NCBI RefSeq assembly: GCF_016793595.1
Contig: NZ_JAEULY010000005.1
Span: forward strand, 1-64,000
DNA length: 64,000 bases
Direction: 5' to 3'
From: Phreatobacter sp.
Lineage (GTDB): Bacteria > Pseudomonadota > Alphaproteobacteria > Rhizobiales > Phreatobacteraceae
Part shown: piece by piece, positions 1 through 7,880 of the stretch
How positions within the stretch are numbered: position 1 is the first letter of the stretch
Layout: each line of letters starts with the position of its first letter
Translations under genes and position numbers: made by a program
The notes under the pieces: generated by a model
What the model was told of the DNA's origin: nothing
The model's database searches: none
What the model saw: only the letters and a program-made list of their open reading frames with translations

Positions 1-67
1 CACGCGGCAACAGAGGCTCGATACGAGCCCATTCCTCATCACTCAGCCATTGAACCCGCTTCGCCAT
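1..67 (-). CDS. IS5-family transposase, N-terminal fragment at window edge
   Basis: The gene reads leftward from an ATG at 65-67 and runs off the window after 22 codons. The visible N-terminus contains LSDEEWARIEPLLP, the characteristic opening of IS5-family (IS427-like) transposases with the DUF4096 N-terminal domain. The catalytic DDE part would lie outside the window. The element belongs to the repeat- and recombinase-rich left part of the window and supports its being an accessory island. The terminal inverted repeat should lie just right of the start codon, but I cannot delimit it without the other end. Confidence 0.8.
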   Translation of the reverse strand, partial: MAKRVQWLSDEEWARIEPLLPR

Positions 68-409
68 CCCAAGACTCCTTCCAGGAGCCTTGAATCAGCA
101 ATGATCGATCCTCGCCAGAGCTTATCGAGTACGGACCCTAGGAGAATGAAGCGGTTGGGTGAGCCCAAACCGATCAGCGTGATTGCTATGTGATTGCTAG
201 AGGGCTCAATGACGACCGCCAACCCGCCAACGGGGTCGGGGCAATCGTCTAAGTCATTGATATTATTTAAGGAGTTTGGTGGCGGACGCAGTCTCGGTAG
301 CGTGGGTCTGCGGTCTGTTATTCCCTGAATTCCCTGCAATTCACCCGGGCACTTGGAAACTGTCTCCGGTGACGGCAATTCCTGTCGGTAGTTCAGCGCT
401 TTAGGGGAT

Positions 410-439
410 CAATTCCCTGTTCTGAGAAACAGGGAATTG
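410..439. repeat. Perfect 12-bp inverted repeat with CAGGGAATTG unit
   Basis: CAATTCCCTGTT (410-421) is followed by six bases and then its exact reverse complement AACAGGGAATTG (428-439). The CAGGGAATTG unit recurs at 450-459, exactly 20 bp after the copy at 430-439. Degenerate reverse-oriented copies (ATTCCCTG) lie at about 320-336. It could be a mobile-element end, a hairpin, or the edge of the periodic array that follows. Confidence 0.7.
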
Positions 440-515
440 GGCACTTGCGCAGGGAATTGCCTTGGCAAAGGGACGTGCAACAGGCGGGATTTTGGGCTTC
501 GGACGCTACCTTTAG

Positions 516-704
516 CGGGTTTGAGCCTCTGGTCTTCGGGAAATCACCGGCACGATACGGGATATGGGCGCCGTTTCCCGGGATGAGAGACGCGAATTTC
601 GGGATCGGCCGGGTCAATTCCGGGATTTCGTCGCCGGTATCTGCGATTTCGAGAGTGATATCCGGGATCTTGAAGCCAGTATGTGGGATTTTATACTGAC
701 GTTG
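516..704 (+). repeat. Nine-unit 21-bp tandem array (CGGGAT units)
   Basis: Units start exactly every 21 bp at 516, 537, 558, 579, 600, 621, 642, 663 and 684. Each opens with CGGGAT or a one- or two-base variant (CGGGTT, CGGGAA, TGCGAT, TGGGAT), while the other 15 bases are divergent. Because 21 is a multiple of three, every forward frame shows spurious 7-residue repeats, so the short open frames here are probably not genes. I do not know its function. Confidence 0.8.
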
Positions 705-860
705 GAAGCGTCGACAGAATTTGAATTTCGCATTGGTTGCTACGGAACAAAAGGTAAGGAAAATTGCCTTCTATGTTTTTACTTGAAATATCCGACGAGG
801 TTGCGTCACCGTTTCGCTGTCGGGGCTGATTCGCCCTAGGTCAGCGTGAGGCGTTGATTC

Positions 861-2204
861 ATGACGAGGACGACATCCTCCATTGAGCTGCGGCGCGTGT
901 CGCAGCTCAAACCCTATCCAGGCAATGCACGGCGCCATTCGAAGGCGCAGGTCAAGCAGATTGCCACGAGTATCGAGCGGTTTGGGTTCACGAACCCGGT
1001 GCTTGTTAGCGATGACGACGAGATCGTCGCCGGCCACGGTCGCGTCATGGCGGCGAAGCAGCTTGGCCTTGCCGAAGTTCCTGTCATTCGCCTCTCGCAT
1101 TTGTCGGCAGCAGAGCGTCGCGCCTATGTCCTGGCCGACAACAAGCTGGCGCTCAATGCGGGCTGGGATACTGAGCTCCTGGCGATCGAACTGCAGGGGC
1201 TCATCGATCTCGACTTCGATCTGTCGTTGACTGGATTCTCGATTGCCGAGATCGACCTGGTTCTGGACGAAGCCAAGGAGAGCGGAAGCACGGAGGCGGG
1301 CCCTCTCGACCATGTGCCGCCCGTGGGATCGCAGGCGGTGACGCGCCACGGCGATCTCTGGATCATGGGACGGCACAAGCTGTTATGCGGGGACGCCCGG
1401 CGGGGCAGCGACTATGCTCTGCTCCTCGGCAATGAGCCCGCCGATCTCATCTTCACAGACCCGCCCTACAACGTACCCATCGACGGTCACGTTTGCGGTT
1501 CTGGCCGCATCCGCCACCGTGAGTTCGCGATGGCCTCCGGCGAAATGTCCTCGACCGAGTTCACCGCGTTCCTGCGGACCTGCTTGTCCAACGCCGCCGA
1601 TCACAGCCGGGACGGAGCGATCGCCTTCGTCTGCATGGACTGGCGCCACATGGCAGAGCTGCTTGCGGCTGGCAGCGCCGCATTCACTGAGCTGAAGAAC
1701 CTATGCGTCTGGAACAAAACCAATGGCGGCATGGGCAGCTTCTATCGGTCCAAACACGAACTCGTCTTCGTCTTCAAGGTCGGAACCGCGCCGCACACCA
1801 ACAGCTTCGGCCTTGGCGACACGGGCCGTTATCGCACCAATGTCTGGGACTATGCCGGCATCAGCTCCGTAGGGCGCGGACGCATGGAGGAACTTGCCAT
1901 GCACCCGACCGTCAAGCCGGTCGCGCTCGTCGCTGACGCGATCCGCGATTGCTCGCGCCGCGGCGAGATCGTCCTCGACGCATTCGGTGGATCGGGAAGC
2001 ACCCTCATTGCGGCGGACTCATGCGGCCGGCGTGCGCGATTGATCGAGTTCGATCCACTCTACTGCGACACGATCGTGCGGCGCTGGGAAGCGGTCACTG
2101 GCAAGGAGGCTCTGCTCGCAAGCGATGGCCGAACATTCAGCGATCTTGCCGACGAGAGTGCGGACCAGGCGACCTCGCCCAAGGCGAATGAGGTGCTGCA
2201 GTGA
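861..2204 (+). CDS. ParB-like domain / DNA adenine or cytosine-N4 methyltransferase fusion
   Basis: A 447-residue two-domain protein. Residues ~8-110 form a ParB/Srx-like domain (NPVLVSDDDEIVAGHGR, then the ADNKLALNAGW region). Residues ~165-430 form an amino-methyltransferase with catalytic DPPYN at 200-204, the substrate-side HPTVKP motif, and the AdoMet-binding FGGSGST at about 375. The order DPPY before FxGxG is typical of beta-class m6A/m4C enzymes. No restriction endonuclease is adjacent, so it behaves like an orphan mobile-element methylase. Its stop codon overlaps the GTG start of the next gene, so the two are co-translated. Target specificity cannot be read from the sequence. Confidence 0.88.
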   Translation: MTRTTSSIELRRVSQLKPYPGNARRHSKAQVKQIATSIERFGFTNPVLVSDDDEIVAGHGRVMAAKQLGLAEVPVIRLSHLSAAERRAYVLADNKLALNAGWDTELLAIELQGLIDLDFDLSLTGFSIAEIDLVLDEAKESGSTEAGPLDHVPPVGSQAVTRHGDLWIMGRHKLLCGDARRGSDYALLLGNEPADLIFTDPPYNVPIDGHVCGSGRIRHREFAMASGEMSSTEFTAFLRTCLSNAADHSRDGAIAFVCMDWRHMAELLAAGSAAFTELKNLCVWNKTNGGMGSFYRSKHELVFVFKVGTAPHTNSFGLGDTGRYRTNVWDYAGISSVGRGRMEELAMHPTVKPVALVADAIRDCSRRGEIVLDAFGGSGSTLIAADSCGRRARLIEFDPLYCDTIVRRWEAVTGKEALLASDGRTFSDLADESADQATSPKANEVLQ

Positions 2205-3094
2205 AGCGCCGCGAACCGCCTGACGCGCTGTCGAATACCTACGCAGTGGGATACGGCAAGCCGCCCGTCGCGACACGCTTTCAGAAAGGCAAGTCCGGCA
2301 ATCCCAATGGCCGGCCGAGAAAGGCTGCTGCTAGCAAACAGCCAGGTCAGTCATTGACAGACGCTGTCCTCGATCTTGCCCGCCAATCGGTCACCGTGCG
2401 GGAGGGCGAGGACCATCGTCAGATCTCAGGTCGCGAGGTCGTCCTGAAATCGATCATGAAGTCGGCCGCATCCGGCAACTCGCGCTCGCAGCGGCACATG
2501 ATGGAATTGTTTGCCGAAGCGGAGGCTGCAGAGACAGCACGGATTGAAGAGGATAACCGCGTCTGGACCCGGTACGTCGAGGTCAAAAAGGCTGAGATCG
2601 CTGACTGTGCGCGTCGCGGTGTCACTCCGCCGCGCATGGTCCCGCATCCCGAGGACATTTATATCTTCGAGGGCGAGCCGGTTGTGTTTGTCGGGCCCCG
2701 CACGGAGAAGGAAGCCGACGACCTGGACAAGCTTGCTTGGCTGAACGAGGCGCTGCTCCTCCACTATATTTGGGAGACCGACGTGCTTCCAAAACATCCG
2801 GAAGCAAGCGGCAAAGGGATATCGCTAGCGGGGTTGGCATTTTACTACATCAATCCTCTGCTTCCGAAGCGCATGCGACTGAGCGATGAGGACATAAGCC
2901 GCCAGATCGGACGGATGAGTTTCTGCTCCCGCGCTCGGGAGCGTGCGATGGTTGCTGACGCTTGGCAGAGGGCCTTACCCGGCCACTCGATCAAGCTGAA
3001 GCCCGTTCTGCTCACAGAAGAACTCCTGAAGAGCAGTGACGTCAGCCAACCTGTGCGTGATCAGCTAGCGAAGTTTCTGGCGACCATATCCTGA
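2201..3094 (+). CDS. DUF5681 domain-containing protein
   Basis: A 297-residue protein starting with GTG and overlapping the methyltransferase stop by 4 nt. Residues ~23-45 carry the DUF5681 hallmark (RFQKGKSGNPNGRPR), a basic, glycine-rich motif found in phage- and mobile-element-associated proteins, often beside ParB/methylase fusions. The middle part (~100-150) is charged and probably helical, and the rest is unrecognised. The KGKSGNPNGRP motif resembles that of small terminase-like or DNA-binding proteins, but no function has been shown and I do not infer one beyond a probable DNA-linked role with the methylase. Confidence 0.8.
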   Translation: MKRREPPDALSNTYAVGYGKPPVATRFQKGKSGNPNGRPRKAAASKQPGQSLTDAVLDLARQSVTVREGEDHRQISGREVVLKSIMKSAASGNSRSQRHMMELFAEAEAAETARIEEDNRVWTRYVEVKKAEIADCARRGVTPPRMVPHPEDIYIFEGEPVVFVGPRTEKEADDLDKLAWLNEALLLHYIWETDVLPKHPEASGKGISLAGLAFYYINPLLPKRMRLSDEDISRQIGRMSFCSRARERAMVADAWQRALPGHSIKLKPVLLTEELLKSSDVSQPVRDQLAKFLATIS

Positions 3095-3149
3095 CGCAAT
3101 TGGACGCCAATGGACATGTCCCGCCAAGGCATGCGGGACGAGGTGTCCC

Positions 3150-3737
3150 ATGGCTATTTTGATCGACAGTCGGAGTGACGAGACGGCCACGCCGCTGAAG
3201 CTCTCCATCCGCTGGAGGAGAATCTTCAGCAACGGGCGCGAATGGGACCGCAATGGCGAAATGGCCATCGGCCTCTACATCGGCGACGAACCGATATTCT
3301 CGCCAGCCGTCTTCGATTCCGGTTTCATGCGCGGCTTGCAACTGAGGCCTGGTGAGTTCTGTGGGGACAGCGACTACTGCGAGATTCTGCGCGACATTCC
3401 GCGCGCACTGAAGACCGGCGAGCGAACGGTCATCGAGGATTTCATCTGCCTCTTCACTCGCATCGTGATCGGCCCCGATCTGTTTGGGCCTGCGCCTAAA
3501 GCTGACCCTGAAGCCCGCTTCTTCGATGTCCTCGTCATCATCGACCACGGTGGCAGGTGGCACGGCCCAGCTGTCGGCAGCGGCGGACCAGCCGTCCTCC
3601 TGGGCGTGACGCGCAACGCGCTCGAACAGTTCTGGCGCGACCTCGTCTCAGAGGCCTTGGACCCCTCGGTGTGCGATGAGGTTTCGCGCGAACGGCTGGC
3701 GAAGGAGTTCAATGCTGAGGATGCAAACGAGCGCTAG
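3150..3737 (+). CDS. Hypothetical protein of the methylase cassette
   Basis: A 195-residue protein beginning MAILIDSRSDETATPL. I do not recognise the family. It is acidic, has no signal peptide or membrane segment, and contains alternating hydrophobic stretches (FFDVLVIIDHGG near residue 130) suggestive of a mixed alpha/beta fold. It follows the DUF5681 gene by 55 nt on the same strand, so a three-gene unit is likely. Codon use looks normal for the organism, supporting a real gene. The start at 3150 is the first ATG; I see no strong ribosome-binding site before it. Confidence 0.6.
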   Translation: MAILIDSRSDETATPLKLSIRWRRIFSNGREWDRNGEMAIGLYIGDEPIFSPAVFDSGFMRGLQLRPGEFCGDSDYCEILRDIPRALKTGERTVIEDFICLFTRIVIGPDLFGPAPKADPEARFFDVLVIIDHGGRWHGPAVGSGGPAVLLGVTRNALEQFWRDLVSEALDPSVCDEVSRERLAKEFNAEDANER

Positions 3738-4285
3738 GCACGCGCAATAGCTCCGAAGGACATGGTGGACGAGCGCTGCACCCGCGCGCCGCTTGCTCGC
3801 TGAGTTCGAGCGTTAGGCCCCTCACAGCTTGGCTATAACCTCGGCAATGGCGGGCACTGCTACCCCTCACGCGAAGGGCGCCACCACGGCAATCCATTCT
3901 ACGGTGGTTTCGGCCTTTCGGCGCTGGGCGGGAGGGCTTCGGAATCGCCCTCGACGCTGCTGGCGGGCGACAATCGCCCAGCGCCTGGCTCGCAGGATTT
4001 GCTTTGCTGAGCTTGGCGATTTTTCTCGACCCGCTGGCGCTTAGGTGGTCCGGCAACAATCTTAAGAGTGCGTGGCATGAGCAAAATGGGCTGCGGATCA
4101 ATCTGCTCGCTCCCGTTACGATCATTCTCGCACATTCTGTTCTGCGTCCTAGAAGCAGACACTGGGTGATAGTTCGACAGCGGACGTTCGGCCTCGGGAT
4201 ATGCAGCTTTCAGTTCAGGCTCCACTCGAGAAGACGGCGATCCGCCGTTGCTGCATCTATCGGATGCCCTGCAGGGCCGCCGAGC
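3738..4285. other. Non-coding or decayed stretch
   Basis: About 550 bases between the methylase cassette and the convergent crotonase gene. I see no credible gene. A stop-free frame around 3830-4007 reads as glycine- and histidine-rich residues (LGYNLGNGGHCYPS) but has no start codon or recognisable domain and may be a gene remnant. The open frame at 4004-4402 overlaps the crotonase gene on the other strand and looks spurious. Confidence 0.5.
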
Positions 4286-5080
4286 CTAAGCGTCGCGGCC
4301 GGCTGCGAAATCCGGCTTGCGCTTCTCAAGGAACGCGCGAATTCCTTCGGCACACTCTTTGGATCTGGCCGCAGTCACGACGGAGCGCGCTTCCCGCTCT
4401 AGATGATATTCCAGCGTGGAGTTGAAGCTTTCCGAGAGCAGATTGCGTGTCAGGCCTATGGCCTCGGTGGCAGCGCCAGCCAGCAGCGCCGTATACCGCT
4501 GTCGTTCATTCTCAAGCTCCGAATCCTCGACAGCGCGTGTGATGAGGCCGATCGCTTCGGCTTCGATTGCCGACACCCGGCGGTTGGTTAGGAGCATGTC
4601 CTGCGCCTTGCGCATCCCGATCAGGCGCGGCAGGTGCCAGGAGGTGCTGACGTCCGGGCTGAGGCCGATATTGATGTACCCCGCCGAGAAATGAGCCGAT
4701 CTTGCCGCAATGACGATGTCACCGGCAGCGGCAAGGCCGAGACCGGCACCGGCTGCCGGTCCATTGACAACCACCAGCAAAGGCTTGGGCATTCGCATGA
4801 AGCGGGTGACCGCCATGTGCAGAACGCCGGCCAGTTCGCTGAAGTACGAGGGCATGCGGTCGCCGGCATCGATGAACGACTGGATGTCGCCTCCGCCGCA
4901 GAACAGGCGGCCGTTGCCAGAAAGGACAACACTACGGATTGAGCGATCCTGATCACAGCGGATCGCCGCCTGCAGCAGCTCCCGGGCAAGCGGCATATCG
5001 AGAGCGTTGCCCGTGCTGGGACGGTTGAGCGTAAGGTTGGCAATGCCATCCTTGACGACGACCAGCAGTGAACTGTCCAT
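4286..5080 (-). CDS. Enoyl-CoA hydratase/isomerase (crotonase) family protein
   Basis: A 264-residue crotonase fold protein. GGGDIQSF (~60) and NGPAAGAGLGLA (~105) form the oxyanion hole. The two glutamates of classical hydratases are missing: the first position reads GLGL, and the second lies in GLSPDVSTSW, where PaaG-type isomerases carry Asp. It is therefore more likely an isomerase or hydrolase than a hydratase, yet it is the only crotonase in the cluster that could fill the BadK-like hydration step. The start at 5080 is chosen because GGAGG sits 5 nt upstream, not the longer frame to 5149. It is transcribed separately, just beyond the terminator at 5176-5210. Confidence 0.85.
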   Translation of the reverse strand: MDSSLLVVVKDGIANLTLNRPSTGNALDMPLARELLQAAIRCDQDRSIRSVVLSGNGRLFCGGGDIQSFIDAGDRMPSYFSELAGVLHMAVTRFMRMPKPLLVVVNGPAAGAGLGLAAAGDIVIAARSAHFSAGYINIGLSPDVSTSWHLPRLIGMRKAQDMLLTNRRVSAIEAEAIGLITRAVEDSELENERQRYTALLAGAATEAIGLTRNLLSESFNSTLEYHLEREARSVVTAARSKECAEGIRAFLEKRKPDFAAGRDA

Positions 5081-5175
5081 GGGACCTCCGGTGTGAGTGG
5101 TGATTGAAGCGAAGGGTGTCCTGGAACCCATTGACCTCGGGGGTCGCATCAGGGCGGCGATCGCCCGGCGGTGGT

Positions 5176-5210
5176 CAAAAGAAGGGGCAATCCCGAGCCG
5201 GGATTGCCCC
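5176..5210 (-). terminator. Rho-independent terminator after the binding-protein gene
   Basis: GGGGCAATCCC (5184-5194) and GGGATTGCCCC (5200-5210) form a perfect 11-bp stem with a 5-nt loop. Read on the minus strand it is followed by TTCTTTTG. It lies 40 nt past the stop of the binding-protein pseudogene and before the crotonase gene, so it should end leftward transcripts of the CHC-like cluster. Confidence 0.85.
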
Positions 5211-5250
5211 AGGTTCAGTGACCGGAAAGGGAAGTCACCGCGCTACGAGA

Positions 5251-6104
5251 TCATCCGGCCAAGGCACAGCCGCCGGCGTTGAGTGGACGGAAAGCCTCGA
5301 CGGCGGGGATGCTGGAAATCTGCTTGTAGAGATCCCATTCGCCCTTCGACTCGTTCGGCTTCTTCACCTCAAAAAGGTGCATGTCGTGCAACTTGCGCCC
5401 ATCGCGCCGCACCGTGCCCTTGCCGAACGCCAGGTCGTCCGTGGGCAGTTGATCGGCGCGCGGACGCGGCCGAGAACCTTGCCGCCGGCAGCTTCGACGA
5501 AGCTTGTGGTGTCCCGCTCCAGCGCATGACCGAAGGCGTAGTCGGCGGTGATGAAGAACCACTTGTCACGCCCGGCACGAGTAAGCGCACCGCCTGTGCC
5601 GCGGCTAAGCGCATAGGTGTCGTAGGTCCATTGAATCGTGTTCGGCGTGCAGGCGCGGCCGGTGAAATCGGAGCTCGCGGGGCCCGACGCCAGGAACACC
5701 TTGTTGCGTTCCTTGGTAAGCGAATTCACGGCGAGGCCTACCGCGGAGTTTGCCACGTCCACGATCGCGTCGACACCGGCCTCGTCATACCAACGGCGCG
5801 CCAGGGTGGCGCCAACATCGGCCTTGTTCTGGTGATCGGCGGAAAGAATCTCGACCTTGAGGTCGGGTCGGGTGCGATTGAACTCCTCAGCCGCGAGACG
5901 CGCCCCGATGATGCAGCCCTGGCCGGACAGGTCGGCATAAGGCCCGCTGAGATCGGTCAGGACGCCGAGCTTCACCGAGGTTGTCGCAGCTCTGGCCGTC
6001 ACGACGAAGGGCGAGAGCATCAACGAAGCGCCAGCGGCCGCCGAGCCAAGCCACTGCCGGCGTGAAAGTGCAAGCGCGCCTGCGGGCGGTTTGGATCTTG
6101 TCAT
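5251..6104 (-). pseudogene. Liv-type ABC transporter substrate-binding protein, internally deleted and frameshifted
   Basis: The 5' part (from 6104, SD GAGGAGG) encodes a twin-arginine-like leader (SRRQWLGSAAAGASLMLSP) and the N-lobe of a branched-chain amino acid-type binding protein (VKLGVLTDLSGPYADLSG). The frame runs to about RVRAPIN near 5475. The family's C-terminal end (GTVRRDGRKLHDMHLFEVKKP up to the stop at 5251) follows in another frame. The combined length codes for only ~284 residues where ~400 are usual, so roughly 120 residues are missing at the join. This is a deletion, not a simple sequencing slip. The intact protein would have bound an organic-acid substrate in the periplasm, and its partner permease genes are not in the window. 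Confidence 0.85.
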
Positions 6105-6170
6105 ATGGGGTCCTCCTCGGGATGGCGGCGTCTGAGCGCCTTGGATCCATGTTTGCGACAGTGTTCATTT

Positions 6171-6293
6171 ATGTCAACATATTGATCCTTATCGAGCAAA
6201 GATTCTTTGAGTCGCCTGTCATTAATGCCAAATATGCGACTCATTTATCGAAGCGTCGTGCAATATCGTGATTCTATATAACAATATATTGAC
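6171..6293. promoter_or_regulatory. BadR-type control region A upstream of the binding-protein gene
   Basis: Three elements: GTCAACATATTGAT at 6173-6186, with TCAA/TTGA arms; TGCCAAATATG near 6226; and TATAACAATATATTGAC at 6277-6293, containing the perfect palindrome CAATATATTG (6282-6291). The first site is ~70 nt before the binding-protein start. The same elements, in the same order and at almost the same spacing, occur at 12437-12560. The likeliest ligand is the MarR-family regulator encoded next door. Confidence 0.65.
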
Positions 6294-6379
6294 GTAATTG
6301 GTCAGCACGGTGGCGCAGCAAGTTGCACGCCGCCGGTCGCTCGCCGGCAGCTGCCTGGACGCAAGAGGGAAATGGGGGC

Positions 6380-6991
6380 CTATTTGCCGTGGCGCTTGGG
6401 CAACCCGACCTTTGAGAGTTCGACCTTCGCCAGATCGCTCTGCAGAACATTCAGGGAATGAACGAGCGAGACGCGCGCATCGAACGAAAAGTGCGCAGAA
6501 GCCTGGTCGTAGAACAGCGAGATTCTGGCTCTGATTTCTTTCCAGAACGTCCGCCCTCGCGGCGTGAGCCGCACGATGCGTGAGCGCTTGTCTCCATCGT
6601 CGGCGACCCTTCGGACAAGGCCATCGCGTTCCAGCCGCTTCAGAACGCCGTCGAGGTTCTGGCGCGTGACGACGAGATACTCGCCAAGCTGGCTGAGCGG
6701 GATTCCCGAAGCATACTTCTCGCGGGAAAGCGCGCCAAGGACGGCCCACTGAACGGTCGTGATACCGAGTTGTTGCACCGACTGGCGTTGCAGCTCGTTG
6801 CCAAGCTGAAAGAGCCGGAAAAAGATCCGATTGTTGAGCTGATCGGTCGCATTGTCGCTGGACGAGAGCTCGGGCGCCACCGGTATGCCCTCCTGGGGTG
6901 GCTGGCGCGTGGAACGCCGGCGCACCGCAGTCGAAGCGTCGGCTGCAATAGCCTTACGGGACTTTCGGCCAGTTTGGCTGTCCTTGCTCAT
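6380..6991 (-). CDS. badR: MarR-family transcriptional regulator, BadR-like
   Basis: A 203-residue protein with a basic ~45-residue N-terminal extension and then a MarR winged helix. TTVQWAVLGAL begins the DNA-binding domain, LSQLGEYLVVTRQNLDGVLK is the recognition-helix region, and DDGDKRSRIVRLTPRG is the wing. MarR proteins that control CoA-ester pathways are usually repressors released by a pathway CoA thioester. In R. palustris, BadR represses the badHI-aliAB-badK operon and is released by 2-ketocyclohexanecarboxyl-CoA. Its position directly after badI-like and badH-like genes makes the BadR role likely here, but the assignment is by context. The start at 6991 is the first ATG, with only a weak SD. 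Confidence 0.75.
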   Translation of the reverse strand: MSKDSQTGRKSRKAIAADASTAVRRRSTRQPPQEGIPVAPELSSSDNATDQLNNRIFFRLFQLGNELQRQSVQQLGITTVQWAVLGALSREKYASGIPLSQLGEYLVVTRQNLDGVLKRLERDGLVRRVADDGDKRSRIVRLTPRGRTFWKEIRARISLFYDQASAHFSFDARVSLVHSLNVLQSDLAKVELSKVGLPKRHGK

Positions 6992-7057
6992 CCGCCTGCC
7001 TTCGCGTTCATCCGCCGCCTTAATAGCGAAGACGTTGCCTTCGCAACAGCAGAACGT

Positions 7058-7087
7058 GCCGGCCCAAGATCAACGGCTCGGGCCGGC
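7058..7087 (-). other. GC-rich stem-loop between badI and badR
   Basis: GCCGGCCC (7058-7065) pairs with GGGCCGGC (7080-7087) around a 14-nt loop. It lies in the 102-nt gap between the badI-like stop and the regulator start. No T-run follows on the minus strand, so it is more likely a transcript-stabilising or attenuating hairpin than a full terminator. Confidence 0.4.
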
Positions 7088-7093
7088 GAGCGG

Positions 7094-7870
7094 TCAGGCC
7101 TGGCGGAACTTCGCGGGCCGCTTTTCCAGAAAGGCTTTGACCCCCTCCTTGGACTCTTCGGTCTGGTAGAAGAGGGCCAGCGCCTGCATCCCCAGAGCCG
7201 AGATGCCGCGGATGGAGTCCGAGTCCTGGTTGAAGGACTTCTTGGCGATCGCGATTGCCGTGGGGCTCAGCGCCGCGATTTCCATGCACCAGCGTTCAAC
7301 CTCTTCGTCGAGCTGCTCCGGGGGCACCACGGCGTTGATCAGACCCATCTGCAACGCCTGCTCCGCAGGGTAGCGACGGCAGAGCATCCAGATTTCGCGA
7401 GCCTTCTTCTCTCCGACCACTCGCGCCAGCAGGGCGGTGCCGAAGCCGGGGTCCACGGAACCGACCTTGGGGCCGACCTGACCAAACACAGCATTCGACG
7501 AAGCGATAGCCAGATCGCAGCAGGTCACCAGCACGTTGCCACCGCCGATCGCGAATCCGTTGACGCGGGCGATGACGGGCTTGGGCACATCGCGGATGAG
7601 GGTCTGAAGCTCCTCCACGGGCAGGCCGATCGTGCCGCGGCCATCATAGGCGCCGTCATGCGCCGACTGGTCGCCGCCGGTACAGAATGCCTTGGTCCCG
7701 GCCCCTGTCAGAACAATTGCCGCGATGGATTTATCCCATCCGGCCTTCGAGAAGGCCGCGATCAGCTCCTCGCAGGTCTGGCCGCGGAAGGCATTGTATT
7801 TGTCAGGCCGGTTGATCGTAATCCATGCGGCCGATCCCCTGACTTCGTAGGTGATGTCCTGATAGCTCAT
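7094..7870 (-). CDS. badI: 2-ketocyclohexanecarboxyl-CoA hydrolase, BadI-like
   Basis: A 258-residue crotonase-fold protein. BadI cleaves the ring of 2-ketocyclohexanecarboxyl-CoA to pimelyl-CoA. As I recall R. palustris BadI, several stretches agree closely: NRPDKYNAFRGQTCEEL, FCTGGDQSAHDGAYDGRGT (~65-85), VPKPVIARVNGFAIGGGN (~98-115) and GQVGPKVGSVDPGFGTA. The GGDQ...YDGRG pattern is shared with MenB and separates this subgroup from ordinary enoyl-CoA hydratases. SD GAGGAG is 6 nt before the ATG, and only 10 nt separate it from the badH-like stop, so the two are co-transcribed. Confidence 0.85.
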   Translation of the reverse strand: MSYQDITYEVRGSAAWITINRPDKYNAFRGQTCEELIAAFSKAGWDKSIAAIVLTGAGTKAFCTGGDQSAHDGAYDGRGTIGLPVEELQTLIRDVPKPVIARVNGFAIGGGNVLVTCCDLAIASSNAVFGQVGPKVGSVDPGFGTALLARVVGEKKAREIWMLCRRYPAEQALQMGLINAVVPPEQLDEEVERWCMEIAALSPTAIAIAKKSFNQDSDSIRGISALGMQALALFYQTEESKEGVKAFLEKRPAKFRQA

Positions 7871-7880
7871 GTGCGGCTCC

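Larger units (their letters stand above)
68..860. other. Non-coding stretch between IS end and methyltransferase
   Basis: No convincing gene is present. The open frames here are short, mutually overlapping and low in similarity to anything recognisable. The stretch holds several outward and inward copies of a CAGGGAATT motif (around 320-340, 410-459), a strong inverted repeat at 410-439, and a 21-bp periodic array at 516-704. These are annotated separately. The last 150 bases before the methyltransferase are AT-richer and probably carry its promoter, but I see no clear -35/-10 pair. Confidence 0.6.

Noticed and set aside
445..839. Short open frames with 7-residue repeats in the 21-bp array.
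   Set aside because: The repeats are a by-product of a DNA period divisible by three and occur in more than one frame.
4004..4402. A 132-codon plus-strand open frame overlapping the crotonase 3' end.
   Set aside because: No ribosome-binding site or domain, and it overlaps a well-supported gene on the other strand.
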